Assembly: GCA_903879775.1 (NCBI GenBank)
Contig: CAIRMY010000294.1
Coordinates: 1 to 13,424 of the forward strand
Source of the DNA: an uncultured Bacteroidota bacterium
GTDB lineage: Bacteria > Bacteroidota > Bacteroidia > NS11-12g > UBA955
DNA: 13,424 bases
Direction: 5' to 3'
Under the pieces are notes generated by a model, which did not search any database, was not told where the DNA came from, and saw only the letters and a program-made list of their open reading frames with translations. Below are positions 1-7,615 of this stretch, piece by piece. Made by a program: the position numbers and the translations under genes. The first letter of the stretch is position 1. Each line of letters begins with the position of its first letter.

Positions 1-282
1 AAAATCAATGAAATCAGACAGCAATTCTTCAACCGTGAGTACGCGTTAGAATTTATTGAAAACGAAAATATTGAATATACCCATAATGAATTTAGTGTAA
101 TTCAAACCCAAATTAACAATTTTGGCAGAAGAGAATTCACCATTCAGCTAAAAGAAAATCAAGAACCTAGAGAATTACTTAACCATTACGCACAATACAG
201 CAATATGATTGGATTCAAAGAAAAAATCCCAACCATTCATCAAATTTTCGTAAACCAAGTAACTTCAAAAAAACAATCATGA
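1..282 (+). CDS. ABC transporter ATP-binding protein, C-terminal fragment (5' end outside window)
   Basis: The first 93 codons are open from the window edge to a TGA at 280-282. The fragment begins KINEIRQQFFNREY and ends with IPTIHQIFVNQVTSKKQS. The Walker and signature motifs lie upstream of the window, so the ATPase assignment rests on two things. The tail resembles the DUF4162-type C-terminal extension of NatA/YhaQ-like ATPases, including the closing 'P-[ST]-hydrophobic-x-x-I-F-x-x-x-V' pattern. The stop codon also overlaps the start of an ABC-2 permease gene (ATGA, 279-282), which is typical of co-translated ATPase/permease pairs. The role would be to drive export by the permease at the inner membrane; the substrate is unknown. 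Family call likely, full length unknown. Confidence 0.8.
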   Translation, partial: KINEIRQQFFNREYALEFIENENIEYTHNEFSVIQTQINNFGRREFTIQLKENQEPRELLNHYAQYSNMIGFKEKIPTIHQIFVNQVTSKKQS

Positions 283-1583
283 AAAATATTTGGGTCATTC
301 TCAAAAGAGAATATACTGTAAGAGTCAAAAATAAAACATTTGTCATCATGACATTCCTCGCCCCTATTTTGGTGGGTTTATTTTATGGTGGATCAATTTA
401 CTTTGCAACCAAAGGAGCTGAAGACAATACCTTAAAGAAAATCTACATTGAAGGCAACCAAGCATTGTGTAAATCAATGGACAAGAGTTTTGATCATTTC
501 AGCTTCACCATCCCTCAAAAAAATGCAAATATTGAAAAGGAATTGACCGATGAAAAAGTTGATGGTTGGCTGATTATCAATGATGTAGATTTAAAAAACA
601 TAGACAGTACCCAATTAATTGTAAAAAAATCATTTTCACTGACAACCAAATCTGAATTGAATACCTTTATCAAAGGACAAGCAACGAAACTCATCTTGCA
701 AAGCAAAGGAATTACACAAGCTACAATAGATAGTTCTGAAGCCACTGGAAACATTTCTATGGTAGAAGAAAACGAACTTGGCGAAAAACAACAAAGTAGC
801 GCAGAAGTAAAAAGTGCGATTGGCTTGGTGATGTCTTTCGTAATTTACATATTTATCTTCATTTATGGTTCAATGGTCATGCGCAGCGCCATGGAAGAAA
901 AAACAAACAGAATTGTTGAAGTCATTGTTAGTTCTGTAAAACCGTTCGAATTAATGTTGGGCAAAATTTTAGGTGTTGCATTGGTAGGATTAACACAATT
1001 TATGGCCTGGATTTTACTCAGTTTTACGCTTATTCTCGGAATTGGAAAGTACTTTAATATTGCTCTTGAAAATAGCAAAAATTTGCCAAATACCACTGGA
1101 AAACAAGAAATGATTCAGTCGGCAATGGACCAATCAAATATCATTGAGAGTTTAGGACAATTGCCATATGCTCAAATCATTACCGTATTTTTTCTTTTCT
1201 TTCTTGGGGGATATTTACTCTACAGTAGCGTTTTTGCGGCCATTGGATCTGCAGTAAACCAAGAAACAGATGTTCAACAATTTATGTTTCCAGTAAGTAT
1301 GCCGCTTGTATTCGGAATTATCATTGCTCAATCAGTCGTGTTTCAGTCGCCAAATGGAGAATTGGCTAAAATATTTTCAATGATACCATTTACATCGCCC
1401 ATTCTAATGTGTGTTAGAGCCCCATTTGGGGTGAGCTGGACCGAGATTTTCACCAGTGCCCTCATTCTATACACCACATTTTTTCTTATGGTTTGGCTTT
1501 CTGCAAAAATTTATAGAATAGGTATTTTAATGTATGGCAAAAAGCCAACTTGGAAAGATTTTGCAAAGTGGATTAGACAATAA
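279..1583 (+). CDS. ABC-2 type transporter permease (NatB/YhaP-like)
   Basis: A 434-residue inner-membrane permease. Its layout is that of NatB-like ABC-2 permeases: a short cytoplasmic N-terminus, a first membrane segment at about residues 21-43, a soluble extracytoplasmic domain of about 135 residues, then about five membrane segments (near 180-201, 229-254, 298-322, 338-356 and 386-408). The cytoplasmic stretch EEKTNRIVEVIVSSVKP (206-222) directly after the second segment is the characteristic ABC-2 signature that couples to the ATPase. The start overlaps the stop of the upstream ATPase gene by 4 nt, so the two are very probably translationally coupled and form one exporter. NatAB relatives export sodium ions or other small solutes, but nothing here fixes the substrate. 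The gene looks intact and there is no convincing terminator after it. Confidence 0.88.
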   Translation: MKNIWVILKREYTVRVKNKTFVIMTFLAPILVGLFYGGSIYFATKGAEDNTLKKIYIEGNQALCKSMDKSFDHFSFTIPQKNANIEKELTDEKVDGWLIINDVDLKNIDSTQLIVKKSFSLTTKSELNTFIKGQATKLILQSKGITQATIDSSEATGNISMVEENELGEKQQSSAEVKSAIGLVMSFVIYIFIFIYGSMVMRSAMEEKTNRIVEVIVSSVKPFELMLGKILGVALVGLTQFMAWILLSFTLILGIGKYFNIALENSKNLPNTTGKQEMIQSAMDQSNIIESLGQLPYAQIITVFFLFFLGGYLLYSSVFAAIGSAVNQETDVQQFMFPVSMPLVFGIIIAQSVVFQSPNGELAKIFSMIPFTSPILMCVRAPFGVSWTEIFTSALILYTTFFLMVWLSAKIYRIGILMYGKKPTWKDFAKWIRQ

Positions 1584-1639
1584 AAACAATATTTAATTAT
1601 CTTTAAAAAGTTTTTGAATCACTTTACAATAAAATCCTA

Positions 1640-1647
1640 TAGATTTA
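1640..1647 (+). promoter_or_regulatory. Weak candidate promoter for the DUF4199 gene
   Basis: TAGATTTA matches the Bacteroidota -7 consensus TAnnTTTG except for the last base. A TTTG at 1613-1616 lies 23 bp upstream, at the long end of accepted spacing. It is 19 nt before the start codon at 1667. The gene may instead be read through from the ABC genes, since the 83-bp gap 1584-1666 holds no clear terminator. Confidence 0.3.
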
Positions 1648-1666
1648 CAAAAAATAAGTACAACGC

Positions 1667-2143
1667 ATGATTCTTAGAAAATCACTTCTCATTGCATTTT
1701 GGCTATTTTTAGTTTCAATTGCTTGGCTCGCCTTAGAAAAACTTTTAGGCCTGCATGATAAGCATATTCAATACCATGAGTATTTTACAAATCTAATTAT
1801 CATACCTTATTTTATCATTTACCACAAAGGTATAAAAGGTTATAGAATTGCAGAAGGCGGCTCAATTACATTCTTAAAAGCATTTGGATTTGGTCTCATA
1901 TTGACTTTTTTTACAACTGCTTTTAGTCCATTTTCTTTATGGATATTTGAAACGATACTGAATCCTAACTTCTATCAAAACATGATTAAATTTAGTGTTG
2001 CAAACAAGTATCAAAATCAAGCTCAAGCAGCTGCATACTTTAATCATGAAAACTATAGAAACCTAATGGTCTATGGCAACATCGCTCAAGGAATGATATT
2101 CTCTGCAATCATTGCAGCGTTTTCTTCTCGTAAAAAAGGTTAA
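1667..2143 (+). CDS. DUF4199 family membrane protein
   Basis: A 158-residue integral membrane protein of unknown function. The pattern near the N-terminus (a hydrophobic helix at about 7-25, then LEKLLGLH at 23-30), a second helix at about 38-52 followed by the charged stretch YHKGIKGYR, a long hydrophobic region at 70-96 and a final helix at about 136-152 match the four-helix arrangement of DUF4199 proteins, which are common in Bacteroidota. I assign the family from this pattern, not from a search. No catalytic motif is visible. The gene lies 83 bp after the ABC permease on the same strand. Its TAA shares the palindrome TTAA (2140-2143) with the stop codon of the convergent methyltransferase gene, leaving no room for a terminator between them. 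Confidence 0.72.
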   Translation: MILRKSLLIAFWLFLVSIAWLALEKLLGLHDKHIQYHEYFTNLIIIPYFIIYHKGIKGYRIAEGGSITFLKAFGFGLILTFFTTAFSPFSLWIFETILNPNFYQNMIKFSVANKYQNQAQAAAYFNHENYRNLMVYGNIAQGMIFSAIIAAFSSRKKG

Positions 2144-3024
2144 AATCTCAAAAAAGTGCCCAATGGAAGTTTCTTTTTGAATTGATCTTCTAAATACAAT
2201 TCGCCACTTTCAACATCAATTCTATTGGGAAAATGTTGTGTAATTAAATTCTGAGTAATCAGCGTTGAAAAACCAAGAGAATATAAATTGATTACAAAAA
2301 AACCTGTTGGGGTCAATAATTCAGAACACATTGCCAAAAGTTCGTTAATTTGTCGTTCTAAGACCCATTTTTCACCATCTGGACCTCTTCCATAAGCGGG
2401 AGGATCTAAAATAATACCATCGTATTTCTTACCCCTACGAACTTCTCTCTGTACAAATTTAAAGGCGTCTTCTACCACCCACCGAATGCCATCTAAGCCA
2501 CTTTCTTCCATATTTTCACGGCTCCAAGAAACAACCTGCTTCACACTATCTACGTGTGTAACATCGGCCCCAGCCTGGCAGGACGCCACACTTGCACCAC
2601 CAGTATAGGCAAATAAGTTTAAAACCTTTGGCTTTTCTGACAACTTTAAATCTTTGATTTTCTTGGCAATAAAATCCCAATTATCCGATTGTTCCGGAAA
2701 CAAACCCACATGTTTGAAAGCCGTTAACGCCAAACGCATTTTAAATTTCAACGGTCCATGAACATAGTTCACATGCCATCTGTCGGGCATTCCTCGCTTC
2801 ACTGTCCAGTTACCTGAATCACCATCTCTGGCTTCATTATTTTTACGAACAAATGTGGCATGAGATTGTATCTCCCAATCCTGTTCCGACATTGATTTAC
2901 TCCAAACAGCTTGCGGTTCAGGTCTACGAAGAACCCATTTTCCAAAGCGTTCTAATTTTTCAAAATCACCAGAATCAATTAATTGATATTCTGGCAATAC
3001 TTTAGGTGTTATTGTTTCAATCAC
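2140..3024 (-). CDS. Class I SAM-dependent methyltransferase, RlmI-like (PF10672 type)
   Basis: A 294-residue Rossmann-fold methyltransferase. Motif I is VLNLFAYTGG at residues 134-143, the acidic ribose-binding residue is Asp159 in THVDS, and motif IV is DPPAYGRG at 207-214. The C-terminal SGELYLED...LPLGTFLRF closes the fold. The arrangement resembles the catalytic domain of RlmI, the 23S rRNA m5C methyltransferase, but there is no N-terminal PUA domain. The Ser-Cys-Ser of RlmI motif VI is replaced by INLYS (245-249), so the usual cysteine mechanism of m5C enzymes is doubtful and the substrate is open. The start is a GTG at 3024-3022 that overlaps the topoisomerase stop (GTGA). The next Met would remove the conserved-looking LIDSGDFEKLERFGKW region, so GTG is preferred. 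Probably translated by coupling with the upstream gene. Confidence 0.83.
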   Translation of the reverse strand: MIETITPKVLPEYQLIDSGDFEKLERFGKWVLRRPEPQAVWSKSMSEQDWEIQSHATFVRKNNEARDGDSGNWTVKRGMPDRWHVNYVHGPLKFKMRLALTAFKHVGLFPEQSDNWDFIAKKIKDLKLSEKPKVLNLFAYTGGASVASCQAGADVTHVDSVKQVVSWSRENMEESGLDGIRWVVEDAFKFVQREVRRGKKYDGIILDPPAYGRGPDGEKWVLERQINELLAMCSELLTPTGFFVINLYSLGFSTLITQNLITQHFPNRIDVESGELYLEDQFKKKLPLGTFLRF

Positions 3025-5717
3025 AGTAAATCCAATTGTGGGTTATCGCCGTTCATTATTGGCGGTGGCGGTGGCGGTGGAGTAACAGGCTTAATTTCTG
3101 ATGAACCCGGAGTATTGTTTCCATCTTCACCATCTTCTGTTAAATCTACCTCATCGTCTAAATCTATTTCTGCATCCGCGGGTTCGTATTCACCAACCTT
3201 TTCACTCAGCAATTTCATCTTTTTCACTGTTTCCTGACTCAATCGATTGCCCACTGATTTCCATCCCTTAACATCCATGAATTCGGTAATATTTAGCTCC
3301 TCGGTCTTCTTTTCTCCCTTTTTATTTTCGGTGATTACCTCAATTAAAGTAGGATTAGAAGTTGAAGCACATTCTAATTTTGATCCTTTTTCTTCAGAAA
3401 TGAAAATGAATTTCTTTCCAATTGTGCTCGTTTCGATCACAAATCTTTTTACAAAATGATTCTTAGACTTTCCATCTAAATAAACCACTTGTATTGGTTG
3501 CTCAATATTGAATTTTTGGATTAAATAAAGTTCATTTGGCTCAAAACGATTGATCAATTCATAGTTTGTGATTTCATATGAACCATCATTATAAATTGCT
3601 AACACCCTATCGTCGGAATCAAATTCACCCAAGAATTGTCCTTTTGCATCACCTGTTAATCTTCCAGTGATATTGTCCCACCAAATTTTAACACCTCCTA
3701 AAGTAGAACCACCTTTTTCACGAAGTTCAACTTTTCTCACTGGGTATTTGGTTAATTGATTACCGGCAGCATTTTTGCCTTTAATGGCCAATTTAGCAAA
3801 ATCATAATCAAATTGTCTAACCCTAGCATTGGCAGAAGCGCTGAGAAAAATGGTCACTTTTTCAGCTTCTCCATTTGGGTTTGGAGTAAAATACAAAATT
3901 TCACTTTTCGGACTTCCCCCTGTGAGGTCGTATTCTTTTTCACGAATTAAACCTGTGGCATTAAATCGCTTGGCCATGGCTTTTTTACCTGCACCATCCC
4001 AATATACGAGGTTATAAGTGGTCCGTTCGTCATTTTTGCGCCAAACATCAACGTGAATTAAATCTTTGCCATAAAACGTTTTGTCTGAAACTTTGGAAAT
4101 AGAATACTTACCATCTTTTCTAAATGCAATGATATCGTCGATATCGCTACAATCCATTAAAAATTCTTCTTTCTTCAAAGATGTTCCTACAAATCCTTCT
4201 TTAAGATTTGCATACAGCTTTACATTGGCAACCGCCACTACATTGGCTTCAATTGTATCGAAAACCCTAATTTCAGTTTTGCGCTCTTTACCAGCACCGT
4301 ATTTCTTCAACAAACGTTTAAAATAGTCAACTGCATAATCTACAAGGTGTTCTAAATGATGTTTCACCTCAAGAATATGGTCTTCTAAACCTTTAATGTA
4401 TTCATCGGCTTTAAATCCGTCGAATTTAGAAATTCGTTTAATTTTAATTTCAGTCAATCTAATAATATCATCTTGGTTAATGTCACGTCGAAACAATGAT
4501 TTATAGGGTAATAAACCTTTATCAATTGCTTCTAAAACAGCCTCCCAAGTGGTACATTCTTCAATATCTCGGTAAATTCTTTTTTCGATAAAGATTTTTT
4601 CGAGGGATGAAAAATGCCATTTATTTTCAAGTTCGTCTAATTCAATTTCAAGTTCGCGCTTTAACAACTGCAAGGTATTTTGTGTGCACACCTTCAATAT
4701 TTCGCTCACCCCAATAAACATCGGACGATCGTCTACAATGATACATGACAATGGCGAAATGGAAACTTCGCAATCGGTAAAAGCATACAAAGCATTCACT
4801 GCAATATCTGCATTCAATCCAGGTCCTAATTGAACCTCAATCTCAACATCCCTTGCTGTGTTATCAATGACTTTTTTAACCTTTATTTTACCATTATCAC
4901 TTGCTTTAATGATACTTTCAATTAAACTTCCAGTTGTTGTGCCAAATGGAATTTCTTTGATTAAAAGGGTAGATTTATCTTTTTCCTCAATTTTTGCCCT
5001 AACCCTAAGCCTTGCACCTTTTTTACCATCGTTGTACATGCTAAAATCGGCAGAGCCTCCTGTTGGAAAATCGGGGTAAATTTGGACTTGTTTACCTTTT
5101 AGTATATCAATACTTGCCTCACACAATTCAATGAAATTGTGGGGCATAATTTTCGTACTTAATCCAACCGCAATACCTTCAACCCCCTGAGCTAAAAGCA
5201 AAGGAAATTTCATTGGGAGGGATATTGGTTCGCGCTTACGACCGTCGTAGCTTAATTGCCATTCGGTGGTTTTTTCATTAAACGCAACTTCTTTTGCAAA
5301 ATTAGACAACCGCGCCTCAATGTAACGAGGTGCAGCTGCAGAATCACCAGTTCTTACATCTCCCCAGTTACCTTGTGTATCAATGAGCAACTCTTTTTGA
5401 CCAAGATTCACCAATGCATCTCCAATAGCGGCATCTCCATGCGGATGGTAAGCCATTGTTGCACCTATGATGTTCGCAACTTTGTTGAAACGACCATCAT
5501 CCATCACATACATGGCATGCAAAATTCTTCTTTGCACCGGCTTTAATCCATCTTCAATGGCTGGAATTGCACGTTCTAAAATAACATAACTCGCATACTC
5601 AACAAACCAATCCTTGTATAAGCCAGAAACGAGCCTAACCTTACCCATCGCCTCACTTTCGGTCACTTGAGGCTCCGTTGATTCAATTGGATTTATTTCT
5701 TCCGGGTCTAATTCCAT
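3021..5717 (-). CDS. parC: DNA gyrase/topoisomerase IV subunit A (ParC-like)
   Basis: An 898-residue type IIA topoisomerase A subunit, the DNA-cleaving half of the heterotetramer. The breakage-reunion domain begins near residue 30. It shows EDGLKPVQRRIL (55-66), the helix-turn region YHPHGDAAIGD (90-100) and the active-site tyrosine Tyr132 in AAPRYIEARLS. The C-terminal half looks like a DNA-wrapping beta-pinwheel, but I see no canonical GyrA box (QRRGGKG), which favours ParC over GyrA. The protein ends with an acidic stretch, seven prolines (880-886) and a short tail closing in QLDLL. At the position of E. coli GyrA Ser83 there is Ala96. The partner ParE is not in the window. The ATG at 5717 sits 10 nt after a TAGTTTTG promoter element. 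The stop overlaps the GTG of the methyltransferase gene by 4 nt. The topoisomerase identity is secure; the parC versus gyrA label is less so. Confidence 0.92.
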   Translation of the reverse strand: MELDPEEINPIESTEPQVTESEAMGKVRLVSGLYKDWFVEYASYVILERAIPAIEDGLKPVQRRILHAMYVMDDGRFNKVANIIGATMAYHPHGDAAIGDALVNLGQKELLIDTQGNWGDVRTGDSAAAPRYIEARLSNFAKEVAFNEKTTEWQLSYDGRKREPISLPMKFPLLLAQGVEGIAVGLSTKIMPHNFIELCEASIDILKGKQVQIYPDFPTGGSADFSMYNDGKKGARLRVRAKIEEKDKSTLLIKEIPFGTTTGSLIESIIKASDNGKIKVKKVIDNTARDVEIEVQLGPGLNADIAVNALYAFTDCEVSISPLSCIIVDDRPMFIGVSEILKVCTQNTLQLLKRELEIELDELENKWHFSSLEKIFIEKRIYRDIEECTTWEAVLEAIDKGLLPYKSLFRRDINQDDIIRLTEIKIKRISKFDGFKADEYIKGLEDHILEVKHHLEHLVDYAVDYFKRLLKKYGAGKERKTEIRVFDTIEANVVAVANVKLYANLKEGFVGTSLKKEEFLMDCSDIDDIIAFRKDGKYSISKVSDKTFYGKDLIHVDVWRKNDERTTYNLVYWDGAGKKAMAKRFNATGLIREKEYDLTGGSPKSEILYFTPNPNGEAEKVTIFLSASANARVRQFDYDFAKLAIKGKNAAGNQLTKYPVRKVELREKGGSTLGGVKIWWDNITGRLTGDAKGQFLGEFDSDDRVLAIYNDGSYEITNYELINRFEPNELYLIQKFNIEQPIQVVYLDGKSKNHFVKRFVIETSTIGKKFIFISEEKGSKLECASTSNPTLIEVITENKKGEKKTEELNITEFMDVKGWKSVGNRLSQETVKKMKLLSEKVGEYEPADAEIDLDDEVDLTEDGEDGNNTPGSSEIKPVTPPPPPPPIMNGDNPQLDLL
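3060..3080. repeat. Hexanucleotide repeat encoding the polyproline tract of the topoisomerase subunit
   Basis: On the plus strand TGGCGG is repeated three and a half times without a mismatch over 21 bp. On the coding (minus) strand this is alternating CCA and CCG, giving seven prolines. Gain or loss of a unit adds or removes two prolines and keeps the reading frame. Confidence 0.9.
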
Positions 5718-5727
5718 GATAGAACTC

Positions 5728-5760
5728 CAAAACTACTGCTTTCAATTTCAAAATACCAAA
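5728..5760 (-). promoter_or_regulatory. Promoter for the topoisomerase-methyltransferase operon
   Basis: Read on the minus strand, TTTG (5760-5757) is followed after 21 bp by TAGTTTTG (5735-5728), an exact fit to the Bacteroidota pattern TTTG/TAnnTTTG with accepted spacing. Only 10 nt separate the -7 element from the ATG at 5717, so the predicted 5' leader is about 5 nt. Confidence 0.65.
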
Positions 5761-5809
5761 CAGTTTATTCACATCATTTTATCTTGTGTTTATCGATTTG
5801 TTCTGCCAT

Positions 5810-5843
5810 TTTGTCAGCAACTCTCAGATTTTTCGTATATTTG
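5810..5843 (+). promoter_or_regulatory. Promoter for the regulator-lptE-TPR-secG operon
   Basis: TTTG at 5810-5813 and TATATTTG at 5836-5843 are separated by 22 bp and match the Bacteroidota housekeeping promoter. The element ends 19 nt before the ATG at 5863, giving a leader of roughly 14 nt. A 9-bp direct repeat, ATATTTGTG, occurs at 5837-5845 (overlapping the -7 element) and again at 5852-5860 just before the start codon. Confidence 0.65.
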
Positions 5844-5862
5844 TGTTTGAAATATTTGTGGA

Positions 5863-7113
5863 ATGGACATTCAATCAGTTAAACAGCGATTTGGCATCAT
5901 AGGACAATCTCCATTGTTGAACAACGCATTGGAAACCGCTATTAAAGTGGCTCCAACCGACATGAATGTGCTTATTCAGGGCGAAAGCGGTGTTGGTAAA
6001 GAGAGTTTTAGTAAAATCATTCACTTTCTAAGTACAAGGAAACATGCTCCATTTATTGCAGTAAACTGCGGTGCAATTCCTGAAGGCACAATCGATAGTG
6101 AACTATTTGGACATGAAAAAGGATCATTCACCGGGGCAACTGATAAAAGAAAGGGATACTTCGAAAGTGTGAATGGAGGCACTATTTTTTTAGATGAAGT
6201 GGGCGAATTGCCATTGGGCACTCAAGCACGTTTGCTCAGAATTTTAGAAAATGGTGAATTTATAAAAGTAGGAAGTAGCCAAGTGCAAAAGACAGATGTG
6301 CGATTGGTTGCTGCAACAAACAGAGATTTACTCGAACGCGCCCGCCAAGGCAAATTTAGAGAAGATCTCTATTACCGCTTGGCAACCGTGCCATTAAGAG
6401 TTCCTAAATTGGCAGAAAGGAAGCAAGATATCTATTTATTGTTTCGCAAATTTTCTCAAGATTTTGCTGAACAACACCACCGCCAACCAATCGATTTTAC
6501 AATTGAAGCTCAAGAAATATTAGCCCAATATCCTTGGCCTGGAAATATTCGCCAATTAAAAAATATTACCGAACAAATTTGTGTGCTTGAAACCGAAAAT
6601 TTCATCAATGAAATTAGTTTGCAGAAATATCTTCCACCAATTGAAAATCAATTGCCAATTTTATTAGGGAAAAATGATGGTTCTTATGATGGACTTAGCG
6701 AACGTGATATTTTTTACAAAGTTTTGGTTGATCTTAGAAGAGATGTAAATGATCTTAAAAAAGTAGTATTTGGATTTTTAGATAACAATGAAAACCCAAA
6801 TATGCATGCACATTCTTCCAAGTCAGAAGCCAATTCTATGCCACTCAACGTTCAGCCTATTTCTGACGAATCTTTGATGCTATCAACGCCTGTCCCTAAA
6901 AACAATCAAAACAACAATGAAGAAATTCAGGAAGTTGAATCTGAAACCTATCAAATCATTTCCGACGACAACCTAAGTTTAGAGGCAAAAGAAATAGAGT
7001 TAATTAAACGGGCTCTCAATCGAAATCTAGGCAAAAGAAAAAAAGCAGCCGACGACTTAGGCATATCTGAGCGAACTTTGTACCGAAAAATTAAACAATA
7101 TGAATTGGAATAA
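5863..7113 (+). CDS. Sigma-54-dependent transcriptional activator, AAA+ and Fis-type HTH, no sensor domain
   Basis: A 416-residue bacterial enhancer-binding protein. The AAA+ domain starts almost at the N-terminus: Walker A GESGVGKE (40-47), the sigma-54-contacting loop GSFTGA (87-92, a variant of GAFTGA), Walker B TIFLDE (107-112), LVAATN (148-153), the arginine-finger region FREDLYYRL (165-173) and WPGNIR (225-230). After a probable amphipathic helix around 282-302 and a polar low-complexity linker (about 308-370), a Fis-type helix-turn-helix closes the protein (ELIKRALNRNLGKRKKAADD and onward, 379-416). There is no receiver, GAF or PAS domain, as in PspF, so any signal must reach it in trans. 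It is the first gene of a four-gene overlapping run and its last 14 nt overlap lptE. Target promoters are unknown, and its own promoter looks like the housekeeping type. Confidence 0.92.
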   Translation: MDIQSVKQRFGIIGQSPLLNNALETAIKVAPTDMNVLIQGESGVGKESFSKIIHFLSTRKHAPFIAVNCGAIPEGTIDSELFGHEKGSFTGATDKRKGYFESVNGGTIFLDEVGELPLGTQARLLRILENGEFIKVGSSQVQKTDVRLVAATNRDLLERARQGKFREDLYYRLATVPLRVPKLAERKQDIYLLFRKFSQDFAEQHHRQPIDFTIEAQEILAQYPWPGNIRQLKNITEQICVLETENFINEISLQKYLPPIENQLPILLGKNDGSYDGLSERDIFYKVLVDLRRDVNDLKKVVFGFLDNNENPNMHAHSSKSEANSMPLNVQPISDESLMLSTPVPKNNQNNNEEIQEVESETYQIISDDNLSLEAKEIELIKRALNRNLGKRKKAADDLGISERTLYRKIKQYELE

Positions 7114-7615
7114 AAGAATCGGATTCGTACTTGCACTTTTAGTCATTGGATTCGCATCGAAAAGTTGTGGTATCTATGATTTCAAAGGGGCCAATATTCC
7201 AGCTGACATTAAAACCTTTTCGATCGGATTTTTTACGAATGAGGCAAGTTTAGTCAATCCTAAATTGGCCATGAACCTTACAGAAAAATTGAAAACTAAA
7301 TTTCAAACAGAAACCCGCCTAGGACTTATCTCTGAAAATGGTGATTATCTATTTGAAGGAACAATTGTAAATTACATACTCGAACCAGCCGCCATTAGTC
7401 CTACAACTGGGGCATCTCAAACTCAATTTACAATGGGTGTACGAATAGAATTTAATTGCCAAAAATATCCTGAAAAGAATTTTACAAAAACCTTTACTTC
7501 ATCAAAAATATTTGATGCCACTACCGAATTTACAAGCATTGAAGATAATTTGACCGAAGAATTAGGAACAATTATAACCCAACAAATTTTTGCAGCTGTT
7601 GCTTTAGACTGGTGA
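7100..7615 (+). CDS. lptE: LptE-like LPS assembly lipoprotein
   Basis: A 171-residue envelope protein. A basic N-terminus and a hydrophobic segment (about 8-19) lead to Cys23, followed by GIYDFKGANIPADIKTF, which is the start I associate with Bacteroidota LptE-family lipoproteins (SCGxYxFxGAxIP). LptE plugs the LptD barrel and helps place LPS in the outer leaflet of the outer membrane. The lipobox is not canonical: residues before the cysteine are Ser-Lys-Ser instead of Leu-Ala-Gly, although Bacteroidota lipoproteins are often relaxed here. The ATG at 7100 lies inside the end of the regulator gene (14-nt overlap). The stop overlaps the GTG of the next gene. LptD is not in the window. Family call is good from sequence and context; function is inferred from the family. 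Confidence 0.82.
   Translation: MNWNKRIGFVLALLVIGFASKSCGIYDFKGANIPADIKTFSIGFFTNEASLVNPKLAMNLTEKLKTKFQTETRLGLISENGDYLFEGTIVNYILEPAAISPTTGASQTQFTMGVRIEFNCQKYPEKNFTKTFTSSKIFDATTEFTSIEDNLTEELGTIITQQIFAAVALDW

Noticed and set aside
1584..1666. Possible terminator after the ABC permease gene (CTTTAAAAAG followed by T residues)
   Set aside because: The putative stem is short and contains only A/T pairs apart from its end, so it would be too weak for an intrinsic terminator.
2983..3237. Plus-strand open frame with a run of seven glycines
   Set aside because: It is the antisense shadow of the polyproline codons of the topoisomerase gene. It has no promoter or ribosome-binding context and its composition mirrors the repeat.
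5718..5862. Riboswitch or small RNA in the divergent gap
   Set aside because: The 145-bp gap is AT-rich and is accounted for by two divergent promoters. I see no stable stem-loop or known riboswitch core.
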